Below, in pieces: positions 15,899-24,529 of a DNA stretch of 64,000 bases; the first letter of the stretch is position 1; each line of letters begins with the position of its first letter. Made by a program: the position numbers and the translations under genes. The notes beneath the pieces were generated by a model. It saw only the letters and a list, made by a program, of their open reading frames with translations, was not told the origin of the DNA and ran no database searches. This DNA comes from Candidatus Hydrogenedentota bacterium (GTDB lineage: Bacteria; Hydrogenedentota; Hydrogenedentia; Hydrogenedentales; SLHB01): contig JADLGB010000160.1 of the NCBI GenBank assembly GCA_020849535.1, forward strand, positions 1 to 64,000, given 5' to 3'.

Positions 15899-16567
15899 AT
15901 GGGTACACGGATTCAGCATATCTGCGGGCAGCTTCGGAGGCACGCTCCGTTCACGGCCCTGGGTACCCTGTCGGGTATCGCAATAGTCGTGTTCGCGCTA
16001 TTTGTTGACGTGCCGTATATAGCATGGGAGACGCTGTTCTGGATAACCCACCCACTCCACGTCATGCTCAGTGCCCTGGTCACTGCAGCGGTGTATCGCC
16101 TGAACTCGCGTGGCGGGATCTTCAAGACCATTGCAATTGGCTACGTGGGTTCCGTTGGGATTGCGACACTTAGCGATAGTTTGATTCCGTTCGCAGGGGA
16201 GTGGCTGTTGGATCTTCCAAACCGCGGTGTCCACCTTGGGTTTATCGAACGCTGGTGGCTGGTGAATCCCCTCGCAGCGGCGGGTATCGCCATCGCGTTC
16301 TTCTGGCCGCATACGCGGGTTTCTCATGCCGGGCATGTGTTTCTCAGCACGTGGGCCAGCTTGTTCCACTTCACGATGGCCCTGGGCGACAGCGTGAGTC
16401 TGGCGACCGTGGGATCCATCACGATCTTCCTGTTCCTTGCGGTCTGGCTGCCTTGTTGCACCAGTGACATCGTTCTTCCCCTGCTGTTCGTACGCCAGGA
16501 TGAATCAGCGGTCCGATCCCTTCACGCGAAGGGGCACGGAAGAAAAGACACCCAGTGCCACGTCTAA
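15899..16567 (+). CDS. polytopic membrane protein of unknown function
   Basis: The 222-residue protein has five or six hydrophobic helices, among them ALGTLSGIAIVVFALFV, HPLHVMLSALVTAAVY, TIAIGYVGSVGIATL and TIFLFLAVWLPCC. Several histidines lie near helix ends (HPLH, HTRVSHAGH), and LPCC near the last helix may bind metal. I do not recognise the family. Its position between the NifX and MinD-ferredoxin genes suggests a membrane part of the same module, possibly metal or sulfur transport; that is inference. The ATG at 15899 lacks a good Shine-Dalgarno; TTG at 15871 is an alternative start. Confidence 0.75.
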   Translation: MGTRIQHICGQLRRHAPFTALGTLSGIAIVVFALFVDVPYIAWETLFWITHPLHVMLSALVTAAVYRLNSRGGIFKTIAIGYVGSVGIATLSDSLIPFAGEWLLDLPNRGVHLGFIERWWLVNPLAAAGIAIAFFWPHTRVSHAGHVFLSTWASLFHFTMALGDSVSLATVGSITIFLFLAVWLPCCTSDIVLPLLFVRQDESAVRSLHAKGHGRKDTQCHV

Positions 16568-16641
16568 CTCTGACCTCAACAATAGCCAGGAGTGAGTCCA
16601 GAGCATTCACCCCCATCCGATGTGGAAAGTAGTGACGTTTT

Positions 16642-17517
16642 ATGAAAATAGCCATAGCGAGCGGAAAAGGCGGGACCGGCAAAACGTGTGTTGCGACCAG
16701 CCTTGCGTTTGTGGCGGCCGCGAGCCGTAGTGTGACCTACTTGGACTGCGACGTTGAAGAACCCAATGGGGCTATTCTCCTGAAGCCATCCTTTCAAGAA
16801 ACGAGATCCGCGACGGTCCCCGTGCCGCGAGTCGAGCCAACCTTGTGTACGGGATGCGGGAAGTGCGCGGAAGTCTGCCAGTATGGAGCCATCTTATCGG
16901 TCAATAGAAGGGTGCTTGTCTTTCCCCACTTGTGTCACGGATGCGGTGGGTGCTGGCTCGTTTGTCCAGACGGGGCCATTCGGGAGTCGGCGCGTGAGAT
17001 TGGCCAAATATCCCTCGGCTGGGCCGGAGAAGTTCGGTTCGTTCAAGGCCTGCTGAAGATAGGAGAAGCGATGAGTCCGCCGCTCATTCGCCAGGTTAAG
17101 GAGGCCGCACCACCTGCCAGCCTCGTGATTATCGACTCACCCCCGGGAACAACCTGTCCCGTGGTAGAGTCGGTTCGTGGCGTAGACTACGTGATTCTTG
17201 TCACGGAACCTACGCCATTCGGATTGCATGACCTCAAGATGGCCGTTGACTTGCTGCGCGTGTTGGGCCACCGTTTTGGCGTGGTCATCAACCGCGCAAG
17301 AGAAGCCGAAAGCCTGACGAACCGCTACTGCGAGGAGGAAGGCATTGACGTGCTCGCCAGAATCCCCGATGACCGCCGCGTCGCCGAAGCATACTCGCGC
17401 GGGGAGTTGATCTGCGGTGTCGCCCCTGCATACGAGAGCTTATTCGCAGCGTTGCTCGCGAAAGTGGAGTCCCAGGGCCCGTCCAAACGGTCTTTGGCCG
17501 AGGTGGTGGAGCGATGA
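16642..17517 (+). CDS. MinD/Mrp-like ATPase with inserted 2x[4Fe-4S] ferredoxin domain
   Basis: The 291-residue protein starts with the deviant Walker A GKGGTGKT (8-15), then LDCDVEEPNG. A ferredoxin insert has two CxxCxxCxxxC clusters (Cys69, 72, 75, 79 and Cys98, 101, 104, 108), and the ATPase fold resumes with VIIDSPPGTTCPVVES. This architecture is that of the ORP-complex ATPases of Desulfovibrio and related anaerobes, thought to act in cluster assembly or transfer. Its stop overlaps the next gene's start (ATGA), so the two ATPases are made together, probably as a heterodimer. Cytoplasmic. Confidence 0.93.
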   Translation: MKIAIASGKGGTGKTCVATSLAFVAAASRSVTYLDCDVEEPNGAILLKPSFQETRSATVPVPRVEPTLCTGCGKCAEVCQYGAILSVNRRVLVFPHLCHGCGGCWLVCPDGAIRESAREIGQISLGWAGEVRFVQGLLKIGEAMSPPLIRQVKEAAPPASLVIIDSPPGTTCPVVESVRGVDYVILVTEPTPFGLHDLKMAVDLLRVLGHRFGVVINRAREAESLTNRYCEEEGIDVLARIPDDRRVAEAYSRGELICGVAPAYESLFAALLAKVESQGPSKRSLAEVVER

Positions 17518-18419
17518 AGGAACTCGTCGTGATCAGCGGGAAAGGCGGCACCGGCAAGACATCCATCACGGCCTCGTTCGCGATGCTCGCTCGAGACGCC
17601 GTTGTGGCAGACTGCGATGTGGATGCCCCCGACCTGCATCTCATCCTGCAACCAGAGACCATTCGACGAGAAGATTTCTCCGGCGGAAAGCTCGCACGGA
17701 TCGATACGGACCGATGCCGGGCATGTGGCACATGCGCTCAGGTCTGCCGCTCGCATGCAATCCATCATGATGGGCCGGGCAACCGCTATTCAAAGTCCAC
17801 CTTCCGTGTCGATCCATACGCGTGCGAAGGATGTGGCGTGTGTGCGTGGTTTTGTCCGGAGGGCGCAATCAACTTTGCACCGGCGGTAAACGGTGAGGTG
17901 TATATATCGCGCTCCCGTCGGGGTCCCCTCGTGCACGCCAGATTGGGGGTAGGACAAGGAAACTCCGGCAAACTGGTGAGCGCGGTTCGGCAGACGGCCC
18001 GGCATTACGCGGAGCGGAACGGATTCAAACGGATTATCACGGATGGTTCGCCGGGAATAGGCTGCCCCGTTATCGCGTCGATCACGGGGTCGGACGCCGT
18101 ACTCATCGTGACCGAGCCAACAATGACAGCCATTCACGACATGGAACGTGTGGCGGGGCTTGTCGCGAGATTTCGCATACCTGCGATGGTCTGCATCAAC
18201 AAATGGGATCTGAATCCCGAGCTTTCGCATAGCATCGAGCGCGACGCTCAGCGTCTTGGCATTACCTTGGCCGGAAAAGTTGCGTATGACGACGTGATCA
18301 CCGACGCCCAGATTGCGTGCAAAGCAGTGGTTGAGTTTCAGGAGAATGGATGTGCGGCCCAGATTCGCAGCCTATGGCATACGCTGGAGCATTCCCTGTT
18401 GGGGAATGGACAAGCCTAG
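17514..18419 (+). CDS. MinD/Mrp-like ATPase with inserted 2x[4Fe-4S] ferredoxin domain (second copy)
   Basis: The 301-residue paralogue of the upstream gene has GKGGTGKT (9-16), DCDVDAPDLHL, ferredoxin cysteines 68, 71, 74, 78 and 104, 107, 110, 114, then ITDGSPGIGCPVIAS and TEPTMTAIHDMERV. All nucleotide- and cluster-binding residues are present. GGTGGAG lies just before the ATG, which overlaps the upstream stop codon. Paired, non-identical MinD-ferredoxin ATPases are the signature of the ORP module of strict anaerobes. It is followed by the MBL hydrolase gene 63 bases on. Confidence 0.93.
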   Translation: MKELVVISGKGGTGKTSITASFAMLARDAVVADCDVDAPDLHLILQPETIRREDFSGGKLARIDTDRCRACGTCAQVCRSHAIHHDGPGNRYSKSTFRVDPYACEGCGVCAWFCPEGAINFAPAVNGEVYISRSRRGPLVHARLGVGQGNSGKLVSAVRQTARHYAERNGFKRIITDGSPGIGCPVIASITGSDAVLIVTEPTMTAIHDMERVAGLVARFRIPAMVCINKWDLNPELSHSIERDAQRLGITLAGKVAYDDVITDAQIACKAVVEFQENGCAAQIRSLWHTLEHSLLGNGQA

Positions 18420-18482
18420 TGTCAGCGCGCCGCGGTTGCTGTTGCAGGGCCCGGTGCCGGGTCGCACTCACGGGAGACAGCG

Positions 18483-19310
18483 GTGTTACGACTCACGTTA
18501 CTCGTAGATGACGTCGCCACGGGGCAGGGCCTTATCGCGGAGCATGGGCTCTCGTTTTGGGCCGAGTATGACGGGCGGAACTACCTGTTCGACACGGGAC
18601 AAGGACATGCCCTCTGTCACAATGCCCGCGCCTTAGGCATCGATCTGAAGCGAACCGATGCCATCTGCCTCAGCCATGGGCATTACGATCATACGGGTGC
18701 CGTGGAAGAGGTCTTGGAGCTATCTCCGGACGTACGTGTTTACGCCCATCCCGACGCGCTGCTGGAGAAGTACGCCCTGACCAGAGCGGGGACAGCACGG
18801 TTCATTGGAACGCCAGAACCGGTCGTTGGCAAGTTGCGAGCGGGCGCGGACTTGGTTCGTACGGAGGCGCCTACCCTTGTTTACGACGGCATGTACCTGA
18901 CCGGTCCTATCCCTCGGGTCACTGAGTTTGAGGACACGGGAGGCCCGTTCTTTCGCGACACCGCATGTGAAGTGCCGGATGAATTGATGGACGACCAGGC
19001 GGCCTATGTGGATACCCGAGATGGCTTGGTGGTCATTCTGGGTTGCGCTCACGCGGGTGTTATCAACACGTTGACCTATATTCAACATCTTACCTGTCAA
19101 GCGCCCCTTCACACCGTCATCGGAGGCATGCATCTTGTCTCGGCGGATTCCTACCGGCTCGACCGGACCGTTGAAGCGCTCGCCGGGATGGGCGTGCGGC
19201 GCCTGCTACCGTTGCATTGCACCGGATTCGAGGCCACCGCGAGACTGTTGAGGGATCTCCCGGCCCAAACATCGCTGTGCCCGATTGGAACCGTCTTGGA
19301 GTACAACTGA
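18483..19310 (+). CDS. MBL-fold metallohydrolase (RFAP synthase-like)
   Basis: The 275-residue protein starts at GTG 18483 with GGGAGA eight bases upstream. The metal motif SHGHYDHTG (HxHxDH at 65-70) and further ligands near VVILGCAHAGVIN, IGGMHL and LPLHCTG are present. It belongs to the metallo-beta-lactamase group that includes the dihydropterin-linked RFAP synthase-like proteins common in anaerobe MinD clusters. The reaction is not known; hydrolase or oxidoreductase roles are possible. It is in the plus-strand ORP-like operon, between the second ATPase and the radical SAM gene. Confidence 0.88.
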   Translation: MLRLTLLVDDVATGQGLIAEHGLSFWAEYDGRNYLFDTGQGHALCHNARALGIDLKRTDAICLSHGHYDHTGAVEEVLELSPDVRVYAHPDALLEKYALTRAGTARFIGTPEPVVGKLRAGADLVRTEAPTLVYDGMYLTGPIPRVTEFEDTGGPFFRDTACEVPDELMDDQAAYVDTRDGLVVILGCAHAGVINTLTYIQHLTCQAPLHTVIGGMHLVSADSYRLDRTVEALAGMGVRRLLPLHCTGFEATARLLRDLPAQTSLCPIGTVLEYN

Positions 19311-19389
19311 CTGGAAACCCGCCATTACAGACAGAGATCGCGGTAAACGGACCTGCGCTGCTGCTTCACGCGATTTCAGGGAAAATCTT

Positions 19390-20307
19390 ATGAGATACGT
19401 GTACGGTCCCGTACCTTCGCGCCGCTTAGGCTGGTCCCTCGGCGTGGATCTCATTCCCGCAAAGACATGCACCTTCAATTGCATTTACTGCCAGCTCGGA
19501 AAGTCGAGAACCGTGACGTTGGAGCGATCGGAATACGTGCCTTTCGACGCCGTGGAGAAGGAGATACGCGAGACGCTTGCGTGCCGGCCTGATTACATCA
19601 CCATCAGCGGATCGGGAGAACCGACGCTGTACTCGCGCTTGGGCGAGTTACTGGAGCGAATTCGCTCGCTGACGGATGTGCCGCTGGCTGTCCTTACCAA
19701 TGGTTCGCTTTTCTGGCGGGAAGAGGTGAGGGCGGAACTCAAGGCCGCCTCACTGGTCATTCCATCCTTGGATGCGGGCAACGCGGACATGTTCGCGGTG
19801 ATCAATCGTCCACATGGAGACCTCGACTTCGACCAGGTGGTTCAAGGGTTAGTCGATTTCCGAGAGTCATTTGCGGGGCAAATCTGGTTGGAGATCCTGC
19901 TGGTGGCGAGCTTCACGGCAAATCCGAAAGAGATCGGTGATCTGGTTCGCTGCGTTGAGCGAATCCGTCCGGACCGCGTACAGCTCAACACCGTGACGCG
20001 GCCACCGGCCGAGGAGTGCGCGTTGGCGGTTCCCACCGACGAACTCCGTGAATACGCGCAGCTATTCCGGCCCGTCGCCGAGGTCATTGGCGAAGCGCCA
20101 AGCACTCACGCAAGGAGGCGATGTGCGGATATCACGCAAGATATCCTTGGCTTGATCCGGCGGCGGCCCTGCACGCTCCAAGATGTGGCAAATGGCCTGG
20201 GAATCCATGTCCTTGAGGCTGTGAAACACCTGGAAATCCTGACAGCGGACGCGCGTGTCCACTCGACCGTGATCGGCTCCAAGGTCTTCTACATGGCTCG
20301 GTCTTAG
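19390..20307 (+). CDS. radical SAM protein (COG0731-like)
   Basis: The 305-residue protein begins MRYVYGPVPSRRLGWSLG and carries the radical SAM motif CTFNCIYC (Cys27, 31, 34), then YITISGSGEPTLYSRLGELL, the GEP glutamate motif of the SAM-binding site, and a winged-helix-like tail at about 240-300. Proteins of this group are constant partners of the MinD/NifX module in anaerobes and possibly modify or assemble a cluster. ATG 19390 has AGGGAAA seven bases upstream; the frame reaching back to 19285 overlaps the MBL gene and is unlikely to be used. It is the last gene of the block, and a hairpin follows. Confidence 0.88.
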   Translation: MRYVYGPVPSRRLGWSLGVDLIPAKTCTFNCIYCQLGKSRTVTLERSEYVPFDAVEKEIRETLACRPDYITISGSGEPTLYSRLGELLERIRSLTDVPLAVLTNGSLFWREEVRAELKAASLVIPSLDAGNADMFAVINRPHGDLDFDQVVQGLVDFRESFAGQIWLEILLVASFTANPKEIGDLVRCVERIRPDRVQLNTVTRPPAEECALAVPTDELREYAQLFRPVAEVIGEAPSTHARRRCADITQDILGLIRRRPCTLQDVANGLGIHVLEAVKHLEILTADARVHSTVIGSKVFYMARS

Positions 20308-20308
20308 C

Positions 20309-20339
20309 CACACGCCCGGGGTTCTACGGGCGTTGTGTC
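20309..20339. terminator. hairpin between convergent genes, probable bidirectional terminator
   Basis: An ACAC-GCCCG arm pairs with CGGGC-(TT)-GTGT across an 8-base loop, directly between the radical SAM stop and the convergent alkaline-phosphatase-like gene's stop. No strong T run follows on the plus strand, so termination efficiency is uncertain. Confidence 0.5.
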
Positions 20340-20341
20340 TA

Positions 20342-22315
20342 CTACACGAGCGACTTGCCTTCGTACCAGTCGGGAATGGGAATGCCCAGGTAGTCCAGCA
20401 CCGTCGATCCGAGGTCGATAATAGCTGGGTCCGGCGCCAGTTTCTGGTTCGCGAAGAGCATTCCAGAACTAATCTCTACGTCGGAGGCCACGTGATCGCC
20501 GCTCCACTTGTCAAGATTGGGTTCAAATACCTCACGCGGCGCGGCGCCTTTGACCGTGCTTTTTGTCGACTGGTAGTTGAAGGTGTAGCCGAGTTCGAGG
20601 TCAGGCGCTTGCAGCATGGAAGTGCCCTTGTATACGTTTCGCGTGTAGATGTTTTTTATCGCGAGTTCTTGTGTCTGGGGATCCTTGACTTCCATCAACT
20701 TACCTCGTAGCTCTTCCATCAACGGCTCCGCATCGTCCGGGGAGACGGTCCCCTGCCCTTCTCGTCCCGTCAGGTTCAGGTAGATGGAGCCCAACCCCAA
20801 CGAATACGCGCGGGTTCGCTTCCAGTCGTAGCCTCGCAAATAGGCCTCTTCATTGAACGCGGTCTGCGGGTCGGATTGTCCGGTCACGGCCAGATACCCC
20901 TCGCGAATCAGCCACGTGTTCACGTTGAAGCCGCGGCGGAAGCTATTGAACCCATGGTCCGAGATTACAAGGAGCAAGTCCTTCTCTTCGATGCGGTGCA
21001 TGACTTCACCCACGATGGTGTCCATCTTCACATAGGCGTTCTCGAGCGCTCTTCCGTATGCGCGCGCCTTTTCCTCGTCGTAAAGGGGATGACCGGGATC
21101 ACGATAGCGCCAGAACAGGTGAGCGACCCGATCCGTCGCCGTGAACACGGAGACCAGAAGGTCCCAGTCGGCTTGCGCCATCTCGTCCAGGGTCAGGCGC
21201 TGCCGCCACGACATGGTCTGCTCCACATCTTCGAGGAACGCATCTTCCGTGAGGGCGTCCTGTCGGAGCGCATGCGTGTCAAATACCCAGCCGATGGTCT
21301 TGTACAGACCGTATCGTTCGCGCAGCTCCCGGGAATACTCCTTGGGCGTTGTGAAGGGAATGTAGGGTTCATCGGGGTGAAACTGGAGACAGTTCATGTA
21401 GACATGAACGTGCTCCGCAGCTTCCAGCACATAGAACCGGCTAATCGCTTGGACCGTAAATTGGGCGGAGACAGGAAAAGTCCACACGAACCAATCGGAC
21501 CACCGATGGACGCCCAGTTCCGCATGTTGGCCTTGCACATCCAGCGTGATCCGGTGTGCTGTTCTGTCCACGATAATGTCTATGGGAACTTCCATGTACG
21601 CCGCACGGGTCTTTGTGATATCCCGTGCGCCTGGCACTTTCACGGTGGCTTTGGATCCACTGAATGTGAGAGGAAGTCTCATCCCGCCGGAAAGAGACTG
21701 CTGCAGGTCACTGCTGGAAAACGCATCCGACAGCCAGAAGAACATGCTCGTGGTTCCGCGGATATCCGGCACGCCCAAAGACGAAAACATGCGGCCATGT
21801 TTGAGCGGATCCGGGGGGAAGCAAAATGGCATCGACAGGATCTTGCAGCGGGCGCCATGCGCGTCAGCAGTGGACCAGAACGGGATCCCCGTTCGGACCG
21901 TATCGAAGCGCGCGGGCTTCGCCACGGAACCGTCGGGGGCAAGTTGCGCGTGATGCGCTTGTCCGAAGCCGACGCCAGGAAGGTAGGTCTTGGGGTCGCG
22001 GCGCAGGAAGTCGAATACCCCGTGCGCACCGGGGTTGGTGCATGTGGCGAAGGTGGACCATGCAGTAGGCGATTGCGGCGGTATCGTGGAACGCAGACGC
22101 TCGTATTGGCCTCGCTTTCTAAGTGCTGACAAGTTTGGAAGCTCTCCGCGCTCGAGCATTTCGTCGACGATGGCCGGCGCGACTCCATCGAATCCCAGTA
22201 TTACGACGCGGCGCTTCTCCGTCGCGCCCTGCGCACTGATCGGCAGCACTGCCGCCCCCGTGCCCGCTATCAGGCTCCTTCCCAGGAAATTGCGCCTTGT
22301 CATGGTGCCGTCCAT
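20342..22315 (-). CDS. Tat-exported alkaline phosphatase-superfamily (type I phosphodiesterase/nucleotide pyrophosphatase) protein
   Basis: The 657-residue protein starts MDGTMTRRNFLGRSL, a clear twin-arginine signal with a hydrophobic stretch up to about residue 27, so it is exported folded. The catalytic domain has VVILGFDGVAP (metal Asp43), SPTAWSTFATCTNPGAHGVF (nucleophile Thr84) and later DLLVSVFTATDRVAHLFWR and DHGFNS motifs. The superfamily hydrolyses phosphodiesters or phosphonates. AAGGAG is eleven bases before ATG 22315; a GTG/ATG upstream frame to 22372 adds no signal logic. It is the only gene here reading toward the ORP block. Confidence 0.9.
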   Translation of the reverse strand: MDGTMTRRNFLGRSLIAGTGAAVLPISAQGATEKRRVVILGFDGVAPAIVDEMLERGELPNLSALRKRGQYERLRSTIPPQSPTAWSTFATCTNPGAHGVFDFLRRDPKTYLPGVGFGQAHHAQLAPDGSVAKPARFDTVRTGIPFWSTADAHGARCKILSMPFCFPPDPLKHGRMFSSLGVPDIRGTTSMFFWLSDAFSSSDLQQSLSGGMRLPLTFSGSKATVKVPGARDITKTRAAYMEVPIDIIVDRTAHRITLDVQGQHAELGVHRWSDWFVWTFPVSAQFTVQAISRFYVLEAAEHVHVYMNCLQFHPDEPYIPFTTPKEYSRELRERYGLYKTIGWVFDTHALRQDALTEDAFLEDVEQTMSWRQRLTLDEMAQADWDLLVSVFTATDRVAHLFWRYRDPGHPLYDEEKARAYGRALENAYVKMDTIVGEVMHRIEEKDLLLVISDHGFNSFRRGFNVNTWLIREGYLAVTGQSDPQTAFNEEAYLRGYDWKRTRAYSLGLGSIYLNLTGREGQGTVSPDDAEPLMEELRGKLMEVKDPQTQELAIKNIYTRNVYKGTSMLQAPDLELGYTFNYQSTKSTVKGAAPREVFEPNLDKWSGDHVASDVEISSGMLFANQKLAPDPAIIDLGSTVLDYLGIPIPDWYEGKSLV

Positions 22316-22525
22316 CTTCGTGCCGCTCCTTGGTTCCTTGTAGAATTGCTCTTTCGAATTCGCGCGATTCACACCGGTGATTCACGCGGGATGCGCATGG
22401 CAGTTGGCCTCATCCAGTGGCCACGCGCCGCAGGTGTGCGGATGGTTCTCTGTGCGATGAACGGCAATGTCACGGCGTTACACTCCCGCGCATTGCTCTG
22501 CCATCCAGCATTGTGGGGATCGCGG

Positions 22526-23407
22526 TCACGGTTGGGTACGCGCTGGTCTTGATTTGGCGTTCCGGACAACAACGTCATCGACGTTGGCGCCGATATCTCT
22601 CGCGAGCACAGGGCATTTCACCAACAGCAGGAAGTAGAGTCCATCTTTGTCAACATCGCACAACGTTTCATAGTTTGCCTGCCCTTTTGCTATGACCAGG
22701 TCCGACTCATCGAACCGCTTGCAAAACTCCGGGGAACACGTGTCCAGGATCGTCCCGGGCGCGTCCGATCCGTTGTCAATGACTTCCACGATTTCCGGTA
22801 GTCCGGCAGCCTGTGCATCAAGCAGGGTCGCGTCGTTCAGAATGGGTTTCGCTTTGACGGCATACGTAATCCGCTCGGCCGGCAACATCTCAATGAGGAT
22901 ACGGTCGAACACAATCTCACCCGCGTTGTCGCCAAGGTACAGAATGCGGCGGGCTCCCTGAGATGCGCGTCGCAGGTTCTCCAGTGAGTTCGAGTCGATT
23001 CTGCGTGAGAGCAGCCTGCCGATCTCGCTCATGATGTCCAGGTTGCCCCGCCCCGACTTAGGAGCGATGTCCATGGCGTTTCCTGCGATAGCGAGCAAAA
23101 CGGCCCTCTCGAGTGACTTTGCCGCCGCGGGAAGCGTGTCCCAACAGGCGCGCCGTGCCGCGAGGGCCGAGTTGTTCGCACGAGTCTTGACTTCCTTGTA
23201 CGGATCGGGATTGCCGCTGATGCCCTGAACGAGCTGATGCACCTCACGTGCAATGTGTGCAGGAGATTCATCGAAGGAGCGTTTGGCGAGTGCTCCGAGC
23301 ACCGCCCGTAAGATGCGGTCCTGAATCTCCAGATCCGCCGTAGCCAGGCGCCCAGCCTCGACGGTCTGCCGGATCAGGCAGGCCACGCAATCGTGGTAGA
23401 TGTTCAC
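22526..23407 (-). CDS. DUF89/ARMT1-like metal-dependent phosphatase
   Basis: The 293-residue protein begins VNIYHDCVACLIRQ, the N-terminal CxxC of the DUF89 family, and has the damage-control phosphatase motifs LYLGDNAGEIVFDRIL and KGQANYETLCD. Members remove phosphate from reactive metabolites such as fructose phosphates, using Co/Ni/Mn. The start is set at the GTG 23407, eight bases after AAGGGA; an upstream GTG is too near the ribosome-binding site. It is separated by about 200 bases from the next minus gene. No signal peptide. Substrate unknown. Confidence 0.85.
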   Translation of the reverse strand: MNIYHDCVACLIRQTVEAGRLATADLEIQDRILRAVLGALAKRSFDESPAHIAREVHQLVQGISGNPDPYKEVKTRANNSALAARRACWDTLPAAAKSLERAVLLAIAGNAMDIAPKSGRGNLDIMSEIGRLLSRRIDSNSLENLRRASQGARRILYLGDNAGEIVFDRILIEMLPAERITYAVKAKPILNDATLLDAQAAGLPEIVEVIDNGSDAPGTILDTCSPEFCKRFDESDLVIAKGQANYETLCDVDKDGLYFLLLVKCPVLARDIGANVDDVVVRNAKSRPARTQP

Positions 23408-23625
23408 AGGCACTTCCCTTTAGCGTTCGTTCGCATCAAACGTCATTGGTCCGCGTTTATGTCTTGTCTCAAGGCAAAAGGGTGAGACCCTCTCCGAATA
23501 CCTTTCCTCGTAACCATTTGAACGAACCAGACACCCGCTCTCCCATGTTCTTCGCGGCGGCGCACCCGCGGAGGCTCGTGTGCTCGCCACGTTTGGCAGG
23601 CTGTACGCGACCGTAAGCCGGGCTG

Positions 23626-24519
23626 CTAACCGCCATCTCTCTTGCGGGTAGCGATGCGCTCCTCCACACGCAGAAGCTGGTACCCCGGAACGGCTTTCAT
23701 ACCCGCTTCCGCTGTGTCCACGGCCCGATCGTAATCGCCGAGTTCCTCATAGCTGCGCGCAAGAAAGAGATACGTTTCACCGAGCAGTTGTTCCTGAATT
23801 TCATCGAAGGCATCCTCATGGCGCTTGAGATAAGCCTTCTCTTCTTGCGCAAGCGCGGTGGCCGACTTGAGTGTATCTCTGGCGAGTTCGTAGTCCTGGA
23901 AACGCTCGAAATACAACTTTCCGAGCGTCGCCTGGATTTCGAAGCTCCACGGGTTCTTGTCTGCTCCGGCCAAGAGGAAATCCCGCGCGCGTTCCGGTTC
24001 TCCCGCGAAATCGGCCATGAAGAAGGCTCCGTTTACGTACGCCTGAACGCAGTGGGGATTGAAGCGAACCAACACTTGATACCATGGAATGAGTTCTTGC
24101 GGGTCGCTGTGCTGCGCGTGCCCCGGTCTCCACGGCTCAATGTGGCGGTTCAGGGTCCCCAGGACACCGCGCCAATCCTGCTCTTTGCCGGGGACGAGTG
24201 TAGGTCCATCGACGTGGGCCGCGCCGGCGCCCATCCCGGTGAACTCGTGGGCTTCCGCACCCTGCGAGCGCTCGGCCTCTGTCGGCATTCGGTAGATGAT
24301 ACCGTTGTGGAGGTACTCCAAAGTCTTGAGCCACATTAGATCGCCGATGGACATGCGGACTTGCCCCAGGAGTGAGAAGGTCACCGACTCGCGGGCGGCG
24401 CGAAACTCACTGGGCTTCTGGCGTTCATCCACAGGGAAATGTGGACTCGCAATCACTGCGAGGAAGCCCGCGCAACTCAGGCACGCAAGGACGCCAAACC
24501 CTATGGCCGCTTTTTGCAT
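23626..24519 (-). CDS. TPR-containing protein with N-terminal membrane anchor
   Basis: The 297-residue protein from ATG 24519 has one N-terminal hydrophobic segment (AAIGFGVLACLSCAGFLAVI), likely a signal anchor, and TPR-like helices in the C-terminal half (around AYVNGAFFMADFAGEPERAR and YLFLARSYEELGDYDRAVDT). It follows the ABC-2 permease gene almost without a gap (stop at 24530), so it may be a partner of that transporter. The family is not recognised further. A GTG two codons earlier is an alternative start. Confidence 0.75.
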   Translation of the reverse strand: MQKAAIGFGVLACLSCAGFLAVIASPHFPVDERQKPSEFRAARESVTFSLLGQVRMSIGDLMWLKTLEYLHNGIIYRMPTEAERSQGAEAHEFTGMGAGAAHVDGPTLVPGKEQDWRGVLGTLNRHIEPWRPGHAQHSDPQELIPWYQVLVRFNPHCVQAYVNGAFFMADFAGEPERARDFLLAGADKNPWSFEIQATLGKLYFERFQDYELARDTLKSATALAQEEKAYLKRHEDAFDEIQEQLLGETYLFLARSYEELGDYDRAVDTAEAGMKAVPGYQLLRVEERIATRKRDGG

Positions 24520-24529
24520 GAACACCCGC

